Notes: generated by a model not told the origin, from the sequence alone. DNA of 64,000 bases from Polyangiaceae bacterium (GCA_015075635.1 JABTUA010000003.1:1364001-1428000); one strand, 5' to 3'; counted from the stretch's first letter, positions 52,320-61,796 are shown. Made by a program: numbers and translations.

Positions 52320-53684
52320 TCATGGTGTGCCGCAGCTGCACCAAGGATCTTCCTTCGCTTCCTTGGCACAGATCCAGTCCCACTTGCCGGCGCTGCAGCA
52401 GAATGGATCGCGCTTGCAGACGTGCGCCGCGCACTCCGAGCAGGTGGCGCTGAGCGCGCTTCCGGCCTCGCACTCGCTGTGCGCGCAGCTCGATGGCCCG
52501 CCGGCGCACACACCGCGGCACGCCCCGATGGTCTCACCCGCGAGATCCACGCAGGACACGTCCCACTTGCCGTTGACCGCGTCGCAACACGACGGCTTCA
52601 GGATGCACACCTGAGCCGCGCACGGGCTGCAGTCCTTGGTGAGGGCGGTGCCGGTCTCGCACTCGCCGTGGCTGCACGAATGCGGCACAGCGTCGGCCTT
52701 GGTCGCCGGCGGAGGCCCGCAGGTGATGCTGCGCGGCGCGCCGACCAGGAGCTTCTTCTCCTTGCCTTTGTCATCCACGGCGTAGGCGTAGATCGTGTGC
52801 TTCTTGCCGTCTTTGAGCGTCGCCGGCAGCGCCGCCGAGAAGCCGTGGTTGGCCGAGCCGAGCTTCTTGGCGAGATCCGCGCGGTTCTGGTCGGCCTTCA
52901 GCGTCAACTGCTTGGTGTTCTTGCCGCCGAGGGGCCCGTCGAAGCTGAGCACGACGTCGACGGCCGCCTTGGGGGCGTCCGGGTCCTGAGCCCAGCCCTT
53001 CACGCCGTCGTCGCAGCTGGCTTTCTCGAGCTGGCCCTTGGGCGGATCGTTCTTGGGCTCGTCCTCGACGCCCTTGCGCCGGATGGCGATGTAGGCGCTG
53101 CCGAAGCCACGGGGCTTGTGGATGCAGCCGACCTTGCAGCCGGAGCACTCGTAGGCCATCGCCTTGCCACCGCCCGTCCACTTCTCGAACAGGACGATGT
53201 GCCCCTTCGAGCCGGTGTTGTAGACCAGCGCGTCTCCCGCCTTGAGCTCGCTCTTCTTGATCGGGTACCAGTGGGTCTTCTGGTAGCGGAAGTTGTAGGT
53301 CGAGTACGGGTGGCGATCGACCTTGGGCGAGCCCTCGTTCGGCACCTGCCAGGCCTGGGCGACGAAGCCCGAGCAGTCCGCGCCGTACTCCGGGCCACCC
53401 TTCGGGGACGCCCAGTGGCTGCACTTGCCGCAGCTGCCGCTGCACTTGCCGGGGTAGGCCTTGCTGGTCGGGTCCCAGCGCCCGTGACCCCACCAGTAGG
53501 AGTAGCCGACTCCACTCTGGGCGAGCGCCAGGATCTCCTCCCGGCTCATGGCGGCGGTGAGCGCCTCCTCCGTCGAAGCGAGCTCCTCTTCGTCTCCCGG
53601 CTCGCCGACCTGCACGGCGCAGGCTGGCGCGACGGCCAGGCACGCCCAGAGCGCGAGCAGCAGCGACAGGATCCGCGCCTTCAT
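52320..53684 (-). CDS. Exported NlpC/P60-like hydrolase with Cys-rich C-terminal repeats
   Basis: 454 residues from ATG 53684, overlapping the NHL lipoprotein stop by 4 bp. After the signal peptide comes an acidic piece ending EEAL (about 31-42). The NlpC/P60-like domain has the nucleophile Cys104 in YGADCSGFVAQAW and His162 in GHIVLFEKW. A beta domain follows (about 215-315). The end carries two tandem Cys repeats of the form C-H-x-E-C-E-x-G-x-A-L then C-x-x-C-A-A-x-V-C and CC-x-x-x-G-K-W-D (about 345-400 and 402-450). It probably cuts cell-wall peptides or another amide. Confidence 0.78.
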   Translation of the reverse strand: MKARILSLLLALWACLAVAPACAVQVGEPGDEEELASTEEALTAAMSREEILALAQSGVGYSYWWGHGRWDPTSKAYPGKCSGSCGKCSHWASPKGGPEYGADCSGFVAQAWQVPNEGSPKVDRHPYSTYNFRYQKTHWYPIKKSELKAGDALVYNTGSKGHIVLFEKWTGGGKAMAYECSGCKVGCIHKPRGFGSAYIAIRRKGVEDEPKNDPPKGQLEKASCDDGVKGWAQDPDAPKAAVDVVLSFDGPLGGKNTKQLTLKADQNRADLAKKLGSANHGFSAALPATLKDGKKHTIYAYAVDDKGKEKKLLVGAPRSITCGPPPATKADAVPHSCSHGECETGTALTKDCSPCAAQVCILKPSCCDAVNGKWDVSCVDLAGETIGACRGVCAGGPSSCAHSECEAGSALSATCSECAAHVCKRDPFCCSAGKWDWICAKEAKEDPWCSCGTP

Positions 53685-54676
53685 GGCGTCACCTTCACGA
53701 TCGAGACACCGCTCGCGGCGACCTTCATCACGTACACGTTGCCGTCGTCGCCGCGCTTCACGTTTCGGAACACGTCCTCCACGCTCTCCGAGTGCGGCAG
53801 CGGGACGCGGTGCTTCTCGTGTCCGCCGGAGTCGAGCACCACCAGGCTCGCGCTCTCGAGCGGCGGGGTCTCCGGATCGGGCTGCTCGGACTCGGTGACC
53901 ACGCCGAGCAGCGTGCCGCCGCCCTTCTTCGCCGCGAGCAGCGTGCGCCGCGCGACACGCTCGCCGAAGGCGACGTCGGCGAGGGCGCTGGGATCGCCCT
54001 CCGGGAGCGCGACGCGGTAGAGCGCGACGTGTTTGGGATCCGCGAGGTCGGCCTTCAGCGCCGTGCTGCCGTCGAGGGCCTGCCCGGGCACCACGCTCTT
54101 CTCCACCGGCGCGCCGGCGGAGCTCGCGACGTGGACCAGGTAGTCGTCGGAGAGCTCGACGTAGTAGCCGTCGCCATGCTTGACGAGCGCGGTGATCAGC
54201 GACGGCTCGGGGATCTCGTCGCTCTCCAGAGCGAGCTCGCTCTTCAGCTGGCCGGCCCCGTCCACGAACACGATGGCGGCGGGCGCGTGCACGTCGAGCA
54301 AAGCGTAGCCGCCGCTCTCGAACAGCTCGACGTCGTCGAACGCGCGCGCGGGGATGGGCACGCTCTTCTCGAACGCGCCGCCGCTGAACTTCTGGATCCT
54401 GGCGTTCTCCTGATCGAGGACGTGGACTCCGCCGCTCGCGTCCGCCACGAAGCTCTTCGGTCCCTCGGGCAGACCCTCTTCGGGGATGTTCTGTCCGAGC
54501 TGGCCGTCGCTCTTGCCTCGGCCGGCTTCTAGTACTGGTGTAATCGACGGTGGGTCGTCGGGTGGCTCGCTCGAAGCAGGTTGCTTCTTCGAGCAAGCAA
54601 CGATGGCAACCAAGGCGAGCGCTGCGCTCGCGTGTCGTGTCCCCCAGGCCTGGAATCGTCGGTGGAACGGCAACAT
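53681..54676 (-). CDS. NHL/beta-propeller-like lipoprotein
   Basis: 331 residues from ATG 54676 (MLPFHRRFQAWG). The lipobox is IVAC (Cys28). The body has repeated four-stranded blades: GPKSFVADASGGVHVLDQENARIQKF, LESGGYALLDVHAPAAIVFVDGAGQ and NVKRGDDGNVYVMKV. These resemble NHL or other six-bladed propellers acting in protein or ligand binding. Coupled by a 4-bp overlap to the NlpC/P60 gene, so it may anchor or present that enzyme. Confidence 0.72.
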   Translation of the reverse strand: MLPFHRRFQAWGTRHASAALALVAIVACSKKQPASSEPPDDPPSITPVLEAGRGKSDGQLGQNIPEEGLPEGPKSFVADASGGVHVLDQENARIQKFSGGAFEKSVPIPARAFDDVELFESGGYALLDVHAPAAIVFVDGAGQLKSELALESDEIPEPSLITALVKHGDGYYVELSDDYLVHVASSAGAPVEKSVVPGQALDGSTALKADLADPKHVALYRVALPEGDPSALADVAFGERVARRTLLAAKKGGGTLLGVVTESEQPDPETPPLESASLVVLDSGGHEKHRVPLPHSESVEDVFRNVKRGDDGNVYVMKVAASGVSIVKVTP

Positions 54677-54782
54677 GGCACCTCTCTTCGGGACCGTTGA
54701 GACAACGATCCCCACATGAGCGTACCACTGCCCAGGTTCACATACCTACGCCTACAAAATTCTGGTGGTGGCGGATCAGAGC

Positions 54783-55628
54783 TCAGCGCCGCGCGACCAG
54801 ATAGGCGAGCCAGCCGGGTTGGTTCTTCGCGCGCAGGCGGGGCCGGAAGATCTCCTCGTCGGAGTCCGGATCCGAGCAGTCCCAGTACACCTGCACGCTG
54901 CGGAACCCCGCTTCTTCGAGCAGCTCTTGCAGCTCCGGCAGCGTCCAGAAGCGCCAGTGGTAGCTGAAGGCCTGTTTCAGCTTCGACCCATTTTTGAACT
55001 CGAAGTGGATGTAGTTCACCACCTCGTGGGTGATGGGGTCGAACTGGTTCTGGTCCCAGACGTAGGTGAAGCCGCCCTTGATGCGGCGGCGCTCCTGCAT
55101 CGGTTGCTGCGCCTCCCAGCCCCCGTAGGCGTCGAGCACGAACATGGAGTCCTTGCCGAGGAGCGTGCGCACGTGAGCGAAGTAGCTGCGGAGCTGCTCT
55201 CGCGTCCGGAAGACCCAGTAGCTGAAGTTGAAGGCGCACACGACGTCGAACTTCGCTCCCAACGGATCGCGGACGTCCTGCCGCAGCAGGCGCACCCGCT
55301 CCCGAGCGTCTCCCAGCCCGGCCAAGTTGTGCTGCGTGCCCCAGCGCAGCACCTTCGGGTCGATGTCCACGCCGGTCGCGGTGCGAGTCTCCGCGCGCTG
55401 CACCCACTCCGAGCAGATCAGCGCAGAGCCGCAGAAGTCCTCCAGCAGCGAGTGAGGCCGCCGCCGGTACAGGGCGCGGTAGACGTGGTCGATGAAGTCG
55501 ACCTCCACCTTCGCGTCCTGCACGCTGAGCTGGTAGAGCACGTGCTTGTCGGCGTTCTTGGCCGTCAGCGCGGGGGTCTTCTTCTTGCCGGCGGACCGGC
55601 GGGCCTTTTTGCGTTTTGACTGTGCCAC
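54783..55628 (-). CDS. Class I SAM-dependent methyltransferase
   Basis: 281 residues. A very basic first 20 residues (KRKKARRSAGKKK) are followed by the core. HSLLEDFCGSALICSEWV stands in for motif I, then TGVDIDPKVLRWGTQHN, VRLLRQDVRDPLGAKFDVVCAFNFSYW and LLGKDSMFVLDAYGGWEA. The C-terminal part (FSYHWRFWTLPELQELLEEAGFRSVQVYWD) is typical of small-molecule methyltransferases. The basic tail might bind nucleic acid or phosphate groups. Substrate unknown. It is divergent from the esterase lipoprotein by 98 bp. Confidence 0.83.
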   Translation of the reverse strand: MAQSKRKKARRSAGKKKTPALTAKNADKHVLYQLSVQDAKVEVDFIDHVYRALYRRRPHSLLEDFCGSALICSEWVQRAETRTATGVDIDPKVLRWGTQHNLAGLGDARERVRLLRQDVRDPLGAKFDVVCAFNFSYWVFRTREQLRSYFAHVRTLLGKDSMFVLDAYGGWEAQQPMQERRRIKGGFTYVWDQNQFDPITHEVVNYIHFEFKNGSKLKQAFSYHWRFWTLPELQELLEEAGFRSVQVYWDCSDPDSDEEIFRPRLRAKNQPGWLAYLVARR

Positions 55629-55726
55629 TTGAAAACGGCGGCCCTCGTACAGCCGGTAGTGGGTGAACGCAAACTTCTTCGGCGGCGTTGTTCACGGCTG
55701 CTTCGAAAACCCGTAGCCTGGTCGGC

Positions 55727-57082
55727 ATGCGGTGCGTATGGGGTGTGACGCTGGTTGGGCTGCCGCTCGTGTTCTGGGCATGTGGCGGCGAGGACTCGGA
55801 CGCAGGCGCCGGCGGCAGCGGTGCGAACGGAGGCAAGACGAGCGGCGGAGCGGGTGGCGCGAGCGGCGGAGCCGCGGGCGCGAGCGGCGGAAGCTCTGGC
55901 AGCGGCGCGACCGGTAGCGGAGCGACCGGCAGTGGCGCCAGCGGTGGCGCCGGAGGCAGCGGCGGTGGGGCGGACGCCGGCTGTGATCCGAAGCCGCCGG
56001 CGGGCGACGGCGGGCTCGACTGCAACGCGACGACGGGCGCCGGCGCACCGCTGCCGACCTGCAGCGCGACGAACCCCTGCACGAAGTACCTCGCCACGTA
56101 CACGGGCCCGATCACCACGCCCACCGACGTTCCGGTGTGCAAGACGACCAACGCCAAGCACCCGGCCTTCGACGACGGCGCGCCGGAGAGCCGGCAGGGT
56201 ATCGACGGCACGCCGCGCTACGCCTGCGCGCACTCGCCGAGCCCGAGCGCCGCGTTGCCGCTCCTGGTCTACTTCCACGGCAGCGGCGGCGGCGCGGAGA
56301 ACGTCTACGACACCTCGCTCCTGCGCCAGAAGGCCGCGAGCTACGACCTCAGCGGGGACCCGCAGAAGAAGGGCTTCGCGCTGCTGAGCATCCAGGCGAG
56401 GAACCTGCACTGGCCCACCGCGACCAACCAGGACGGCTCCAAGCACGACACCTTCTACCGGGACCTCGGCGGCTGCTCCACGAACCCTGACTTCGCGAAC
56501 GCGGACGCCTTCATCGACGCCTGGGTAGGGAGCGGCAAGGTCGATCCGAAGCGCATCTACGTCACCGGCTGGTCCAACGGCGGGCGCTTCGCGCAGGCCT
56601 ACGCCATCGCGCGCCACGAGCAGCCGAGCCCCGGCGGCAACCGCGTGGCGGCGGCGGCGGTCTACTCGGGCGCCGATCCGTTCCATAACACCCAGGTCGG
56701 GCAGACGCCCTCCTGCCAGCTCGCGCCCTACCCAAAGAGCAGCGTGCCGATCTTCATCGTCAGCGGGTGGTGCGATCTGATGCCTTGCGACGACGCGCAG
56801 GCCGCCGAGATCGCCAAGGGCAGCGAGCTCGCTCCTGGCTCGACTATGTCCACCTGGGTCTCGGATCTGACGGCGAAGGTCGGCACGCCGACGGTCCAGT
56901 GGCTCAAGATCAAGGGCACCGGCGAGGTCGTCACGAGCTGCATGCCCGCCGCGACCTGCGGCGCGCTGGTGGCGACGTTGATCCACACGGACTGGCCGGA
57001 CGGCATCGCCGGCACGGCCGGCGGGGTCGTGGACCACGAGCCCGCCATGCTCGACTTCCTGCGCCAGCACCCGCTACCGTGA
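55727..57082 (+). CDS. Gly-stalk lipoprotein esterase (PHB-depolymerase/feruloyl-esterase-like)
   Basis: 451 residues. The lipobox is FWAC (Cys19), then a Gly/Ser/Ala stalk to about residue 90. The alpha/beta hydrolase has LLVYFHGSGGGAENVYD, the elbow YVTGWSNGGRFAQAYAIA (Ser283), Asp in FIVSGWCDLMPC and the C-terminal VDHEPAMLDFL. The long insert with several Cys (CSATNPCTKYL, CSTNPDF) is as in secreted poly(3-hydroxybutyrate) depolymerases and feruloyl esterases. It is surface-anchored and probably cleaves polyester or plant-ester substrates. The next lipoprotein follows 53 bp downstream. Confidence 0.82.
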   Translation: MRCVWGVTLVGLPLVFWACGGEDSDAGAGGSGANGGKTSGGAGGASGGAAGASGGSSGSGATGSGATGSGASGGAGGSGGGADAGCDPKPPAGDGGLDCNATTGAGAPLPTCSATNPCTKYLATYTGPITTPTDVPVCKTTNAKHPAFDDGAPESRQGIDGTPRYACAHSPSPSAALPLLVYFHGSGGGAENVYDTSLLRQKAASYDLSGDPQKKGFALLSIQARNLHWPTATNQDGSKHDTFYRDLGGCSTNPDFANADAFIDAWVGSGKVDPKRIYVTGWSNGGRFAQAYAIARHEQPSPGGNRVAAAAVYSGADPFHNTQVGQTPSCQLAPYPKSSVPIFIVSGWCDLMPCDDAQAAEIAKGSELAPGSTMSTWVSDLTAKVGTPTVQWLKIKGTGEVVTSCMPAATCGALVATLIHTDWPDGIAGTAGGVVDHEPAMLDFLRQHPLP

Positions 57083-57135
57083 CGGCACACTCTGGCACGA
57101 ACTCGCGGCACGCGCCTTGCTCCCAAGGCACGCCC

Positions 57136-58467
57136 ATGAAGCAGATTGCAGCGCTCGGAGTCGTCCTGCTGGCGACCGCCTGCGGCGGCGAGGCGGACAA
57201 CTCCGGTGGGACGGGCGGTGCCGGTGTAGGTGGTTCGGCGGGCACTCCCGGCACGGGCGCGCAGCCCGGGACCGGTGGCGCCCCGGCGACCGGGAGCTTC
57301 GCGTGGCCAGCGGAGAAGCCGTCCTTCACGCTCACCACCACCAAGAAAGAGCAGACGCTGACCGGACCCGGTTTCGCTACGACTCGGCTCGACCTCCGCC
57401 AGAGCGCGGGCGCGTTCGAGGCAGCGCTCGGCTCCGAGGTCGCGTGCAGCGTGACCGTTGGCGCGGCAGCGGTCAGCTTGAGTGGGTGCGGCAAGGCCAA
57501 CTCGGTGACCATCGAGGAGCTGGTCTTGCCGCGGGCTGCCGACGGCGCGCTCACCGGAAGCTTCCAGGCGCGCTCCCGCTACAGCGGGTTGTTCCAGGGC
57601 GACATGCTGGTCAACGAGGTCACGGAGTTCTCCGGCACGATCGCGTTCGACGCCCAGCCACCGGGCCTCGACATGTACGCCCAAGGCGTCCTGCCTTGGC
57701 ACAAGGTGAACGTGCTGGTCAGCGAGGGAGTAGATCCAACGCAGCTCGCCGCCGCGGTGTCGCTCAGCGTGGCGTCCGGCGCACCGCCATCGCTCGCCTG
57801 GAAGGCCGAGCCCGGAGCGCCGGCGTGGACCGGAGCCCGAGCCCTGGTCGGTACGTTCACGGACTGGGCGTCCCTCGCGGGTGGTTCCTCCTTCGACTTG
57901 GCCATGGGCCCAGTGAACGACCTGAACGGCAACGCGAGCCTCGCGATGAAGGCCAACGTGAAGGTGGTCGCCCTCGGCAAGCTGCTGGTCGTCCACGACC
58001 TCGAGGCCGGCTCGAGCCTCGCAACGAGCGGGCCCGCCGCGCATCAGGACGGCACTACTGCCGGGATCTGCGAGGCGGGCGCTTGTGTGAGCCTGGGTCC
58101 CGGCGACAAGTGCCAGGCCCCCGTCGGCGACGTGCGAGGGCTGCTCGAGGTAAACGGCAAGACGAAGGTGCGCCTGCGCACTCGGGTCATCGCCGACTCT
58201 GCGACTGCAGTGCCCGAGTTCGAGCTTCGCCTCTACGCACCGAGCGGCGAGACCTCGACCACCGCGGTGGGGCACTTCGACGGCAGCGCCACGGCAGCTG
58301 CGCTCACCCTGGGCTACGGAGCGACGTTCGGCGACGACGTCGTCCCGCTGCCCGCGGCAGGCTCGGTCGTCGGCTTTCAGCTCGCCTTGAAGAGCGGCCC
58401 GGGAAACTACTTCTGCAATCCGGGCCCGACAGTCGCGCTGGTGCTGGAGAAGATCGGCGCCGAGTGA
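57136..58467 (+). CDS. Gly-stalk lipoprotein of unknown function
   Basis: 443 residues. The lipobox is ATAC (Cys16), then a Gly/Thr stalk to about residue 52. The rest is beta-rich: FTLTTTKKEQTLTGPGFATTRLDL, TIAFDAQPPGLDMY, a middle segment with paired Cys (ICEAGACVSLGPGDKCQAP), and RLRTRVIADSATAVPEFELRLYAPSG. The bacterial-Ig-like stretches (KVNVLVSEGVDPTQLAAAVSLSV) suggest stacked beta domains. No catalytic motif is seen. It likely works with the esterase lipoprotein upstream, or both are displayed on the surface for adhesion and polymer binding. Confidence 0.7.
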   Translation: MKQIAALGVVLLATACGGEADNSGGTGGAGVGGSAGTPGTGAQPGTGGAPATGSFAWPAEKPSFTLTTTKKEQTLTGPGFATTRLDLRQSAGAFEAALGSEVACSVTVGAAAVSLSGCGKANSVTIEELVLPRAADGALTGSFQARSRYSGLFQGDMLVNEVTEFSGTIAFDAQPPGLDMYAQGVLPWHKVNVLVSEGVDPTQLAAAVSLSVASGAPPSLAWKAEPGAPAWTGARALVGTFTDWASLAGGSSFDLAMGPVNDLNGNASLAMKANVKVVALGKLLVVHDLEAGSSLATSGPAAHQDGTTAGICEAGACVSLGPGDKCQAPVGDVRGLLEVNGKTKVRLRTRVIADSATAVPEFELRLYAPSGETSTTAVGHFDGSATAAALTLGYGATFGDDVVPLPAAGSVVGFQLALKSGPGNYFCNPGPTVALVLEKIGAE

Positions 58468-58473
58468 ACGCGT

Positions 58474-60417
58474 CTACTTGTCGATCACGACGATGCCGAA
58501 GCTCGGATCCTCGTAGAGCCTGTCGAACGTCGCCGCGAACTTCTTCTCGACGTTCTTGCGCTTCACCTTCAGGGTCGGCGTGATCTCGTCCTGGTCGAGG
58601 GAGAACTCGCGCTCCAGCAGGAACACGCGCTTGACCTGCTCGACGCGGGAGAGCTTCTGATTGCCGCGGTGGACCGCCTCCGCGATGCGCTGCCGGAGCT
58701 CCGGGTGAGCGGTGACCTTGCCCATCAGCTCGTCGAGCCCCTCGGGCCGCGCCAGTGGGTTCTCCATCAACGCCTTCTTCATGCGGGCTACGGTGGAGTC
58801 GTCGGGGCCGATGCCCTTCTGCACGGCCCAGTCGATGGATTCGATGGGGCTCACGGACACGATGGCGGTCACGTAGGCGCGCGTGTCGCCGTGGGCGTGC
58901 ACGTGGCTGATCAGCGGATCCTGGTGCTTGATCTCGTTCTCGATGTTCGCGGGGGTCAGGTTCTTCCCGCCGGCGGTGATGATGATGTGCTTCTTGCGAT
59001 CCACGATGAAGAGGAAGCCGGCGTCGTCGCGCTTGCCGATGTCGCCCGTGTGCAGCCAGCCGTCGGCGTCGATGGTCTCGGCGGTGGCCTCGGGCGCCTT
59101 GTAGTAGCCCTGGAACACGGTCTTGCCGCGGATCAGGATCTCGCCGTCCTCGGCCAGCTTGTCTTCGACGAACGCGAGCGGCTTGCCCACCGAGCCCAGT
59201 CGCACCGCGCCCGGGCGATTCACGTGGGTAACGACCGTCGCCTCCGTCATGCCGTAGACCTCGAAGATGGGGAAGCCGGCGGCCCAAAAGAACTCGATGA
59301 TCTTGCGAGGGATGGGCGCCGCGCCGGTGACGAAGTAGCGGACCTTGCCGCCGAACACGGCGCGCAGCTTCGAGAACACCAGCTTGTCGGCGACGGCGTG
59401 CTTGAGCTTGAGGCCGAGCGGGATGGGCTTGCCGGCCTGCCACAGCGCCACCACCTCGTGGCCCACGCCTTCGGCCCAGCGAAACGCCTTCTGCTTGCCC
59501 GGTGGCGCCTTCTGGACCTCGCCCTGGATGCGCGCGTAGGCCTTCTCGAAGATGCGCGGCACGCTGCCGAAGATGGTGGGCTGCACCTCCTTCACCTCTT
59601 CGAGCACGGCGGGCACGCTGCTGGCGTAGGCGGTGGCGGTGCCGTAGTTGATGCGGCCGTAGAACGCGAGCACCCGTTCGGCGACGTGGGCCATGGGCAA
59701 GAAGCTCAGGCCGCAGTCGTTCTCGTCGAACTCCATGATGGTCGAGCTGCCGAGCAGCGTGACGATGTTCTCGTGGGAGATCATCGCACCCTTGGGCGGC
59801 CCGGTCGTGCCGCTCGTGTAGACGATGATGGCGGTGGTCTTCGGATCCACCTTGCTCGCTCGCTCGTCGATGCGACCGCGCTCCGGCTGCTGCTTCAGGG
59901 CGTGGGAAAATGGCTCGATCCAGCCCTCGCGCTTCAGCGTGTCCTCCAGGCCGCGGGGCTCCCAGACCAGCGCCCGTTCGAGCTTGGGCAGGCTGGCCTT
60001 GGCGGAGATGACCTTCTCGAGCTGCTCCGCGTCCTCGACGATGACGAAGCGCGAGTCGGAGTGCTCCAGGATGTAGGCGAGCTGCTCGGGGGTGAGCGTG
60101 GGGTAGGCGCCGACGGTGATCGCGCCGGCGAGGAGGCCGCCCATGTCGGCGATGCACCACTCTGGGCGCGTGCTGCCGACGATGGTGATCTTGTCGCCGG
60201 GGTTCAGTCCGGCGTCCATCAGCCAGCCCGCCAGCGACGCGGAGGCCTCGTAGAAGTCACGCCAGGTCGAGGCCACCCACTGTCCGTCGAGCTTGCGCTT
60301 CCAGGCCGTGGCGTGCGGCGAGCGATCGACCCGACCGAGGAACAGCTCCGGCAGCGTCTTGCAGCTGGGAGTCACGGGGCGAACGGGGTGCTTGGGGGGA
60401 CGGATCTGGTCGAGCAT
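58474..60417 (-). CDS. Long-chain fatty-acid--CoA ligase
   Basis: 647 residues, the size of FACS/ACSL enzymes. ATP-binding P-loop YTSGTTGPPKGAMISHEN, VYGMTEATVVTHVN, DGWLHTGDIGKRDDAGFLFIVDRKKHIIITAGGKNLTP as the fatty-acyl signature, and the C-terminal TPTLKVKRKNVEKKFA region with a catalytic Lys. It activates long-chain fatty acids with ATP and CoA and should feed the crotonase and thiolase enzymes elsewhere in the window. The convergent stalk lipoprotein ends 6 bp away. Confidence 0.93.
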   Translation of the reverse strand: MLDQIRPPKHPVRPVTPSCKTLPELFLGRVDRSPHATAWKRKLDGQWVASTWRDFYEASASLAGWLMDAGLNPGDKITIVGSTRPEWCIADMGGLLAGAITVGAYPTLTPEQLAYILEHSDSRFVIVEDAEQLEKVISAKASLPKLERALVWEPRGLEDTLKREGWIEPFSHALKQQPERGRIDERASKVDPKTTAIIVYTSGTTGPPKGAMISHENIVTLLGSSTIMEFDENDCGLSFLPMAHVAERVLAFYGRINYGTATAYASSVPAVLEEVKEVQPTIFGSVPRIFEKAYARIQGEVQKAPPGKQKAFRWAEGVGHEVVALWQAGKPIPLGLKLKHAVADKLVFSKLRAVFGGKVRYFVTGAAPIPRKIIEFFWAAGFPIFEVYGMTEATVVTHVNRPGAVRLGSVGKPLAFVEDKLAEDGEILIRGKTVFQGYYKAPEATAETIDADGWLHTGDIGKRDDAGFLFIVDRKKHIIITAGGKNLTPANIENEIKHQDPLISHVHAHGDTRAYVTAIVSVSPIESIDWAVQKGIGPDDSTVARMKKALMENPLARPEGLDELMGKVTAHPELRQRIAEAVHRGNQKLSRVEQVKRVFLLEREFSLDQDEITPTLKVKRKNVEKKFAATFDRLYEDPSFGIVVIDK

Positions 60418-60456
60418 GGGGAGCGCGAGCTTATCCTGGGTCGCCTGGATCCGCGC

Positions 60457-61665
60457 TCACTTCTTCTTGGGCGCGCAGCGCACGCGCACGCCCCAGGTGC
60501 GGTGGTCCGCGGTGTAAGCCACCAAGATCGCGTCGCCCGCGGCAGCCACGGACACGTTGACGAACGCCCTCGACCTCGAGAGCACGCGCGAAGGCCCGAG
60601 GCCATTGGCGCCCAGCGCGGAGAGGTGGAGCTCCTGCGGCGCGCCAGGCTTCGACTCCGCCGGACGCGCGTGGGCGAGCCAGGTCTCGCCGCAGGCGCGT
60701 CCGGTGGCGACCGGGGCGGGATCCAGCCCGTTCGGATACATGCGCCAGGTGACTGGGGCGCCCATCTTCGGCCGCTCGCCGAGGTCGATCTCGGCCAGCC
60801 CGAAGCCGGTCACGTCGCGCTCGATGGCGACGAATCCCCAAACGCCTCCGTTCGGGCTGACGCCCCCCACCACCTCGGTGAGCGACTGCGCGGATCCGCC
60901 GACCCACGCCACGACGTCGTCTTCCAGCACGACCTTTCCGCCCCGCTCGCCGAGGCGCCTCGCGTGCAGTGGGGTCATGCCGGTGCGGCCTTCCAGGGTG
61001 AGCGCCAGAGCTCCGTGCGCGGTCTCGACGAGCGCCACGCTGCTGGCGGCGGCACCCTCCGGGGACAGCCGCAGCGTCTCGCCACCTGAGACCCAAAGCC
61101 GCGCGGTGGCATCGCCGCCGGGAGTGGACGGGCGGGCGACGTAAGCGACGACTGCGCTCTCCCCCACCGAGGCAGCGGCGACCCGGGTGCCGTCGCGGGC
61201 GTCCTCCGCCAGCACCTCGAGGCCGCCACCAGAGAGCCTCTTGCCGACCAAGCGCCCCTTCGAGATCCAGTAGGCGAAGTCCCCGGTGATCGCCGGCCCT
61301 CGTGCGTATTGTGCGAAGGCGCCGCCGTCGAGATCGATCGCCTCGAGCAGCGACTTCGGATCCTTGGAGAGCGCCGCGAGCAGGAGCTGATCGTCGCGCG
61401 TGATCAGCACCACGCCGCGCGGGGTCGCGCTGGCCGGACCCGCGGGGCCGACGTCGGCGAGCTCCGGCGCTTCGGCGGGCGTCGCGTCCGCGAGGCCGCC
61501 GGCGTCGAGGGCTTCTTCGCGCTCGACGCTCGTCGCGGTCGGCGCTGCGGAGTTCGCAGCCGGCGGCGTCGGGGTGCTCGGCGTGGGGGCGGGGCTCGGG
61601 CGCTCGCGCTGGCAGGCGAGCGCGAAGAGAGCGAGCGCCGAGAGCGCGGCGGCCCCGGAGTGCAT
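60457..61665 (-). CDS. Beta-propeller-like lipoprotein of unknown function
   Basis: 402 residues from ATG 61665. The lipobox is LFALAC (Cys18), then a Pro/Thr/Ala linker (about 20-75). The body has repeated strands with turns like VVLITRDDQLLLAAL, GGAFAQYARGPAITGDFAYWISKG, SAVVAYVARPSTPGG and GVWGFVAIERD, suggesting a beta-propeller built from seven or so short blades. No catalytic residues recognised. It diverges from the Fur-regulated operon, and its 131-bp upstream region overlaps that Fur box, so it may share iron control. Confidence 0.65.
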   Translation of the reverse strand: MHSGAAALSALALFALACQRERPSPAPTPSTPTPPAANSAAPTATSVEREEALDAGGLADATPAEAPELADVGPAGPASATPRGVVLITRDDQLLLAALSKDPKSLLEAIDLDGGAFAQYARGPAITGDFAYWISKGRLVGKRLSGGGLEVLAEDARDGTRVAAASVGESAVVAYVARPSTPGGDATARLWVSGGETLRLSPEGAAASSVALVETAHGALALTLEGRTGMTPLHARRLGERGGKVVLEDDVVAWVGGSAQSLTEVVGGVSPNGGVWGFVAIERDVTGFGLAEIDLGERPKMGAPVTWRMYPNGLDPAPVATGRACGETWLAHARPAESKPGAPQELHLSALGANGLGPSRVLSRSRAFVNVSVAAAGDAILVAYTADHRTWGVRVRCAPKKK

Positions 61666-61743
61666 GGCCTGGTGTGCCACAGGTCTGGGTCCGCTGGGGC
61701 CAAAAGCCCTGGATTCTGCGGCCTCGGGGCCGCTGATGAATTC

Positions 61744-61776
61744 GATATTGACAATCATTTTCAATAACGGCATCCT
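61744..61776 (+). promoter_or_regulatory. Fur box overlapping a TTGACA -35 element
   Basis: GATATTGACAATCATTTTC at 61744-61762 matches 16 of 19 positions of the consensus Fur box GATAATGATAATCATTATC. A perfect -35 TTGACA lies inside it (61748-61753), and a weak -10 CATCCT follows after 17 bp (61771-61776). Binding of Fe-Fur should block the promoter of the barrel/cytochrome operon that starts at 61797. Confidence 0.78.
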
Positions 61777-61796
61777 CCAACCCGTTCCCCGGAGAG

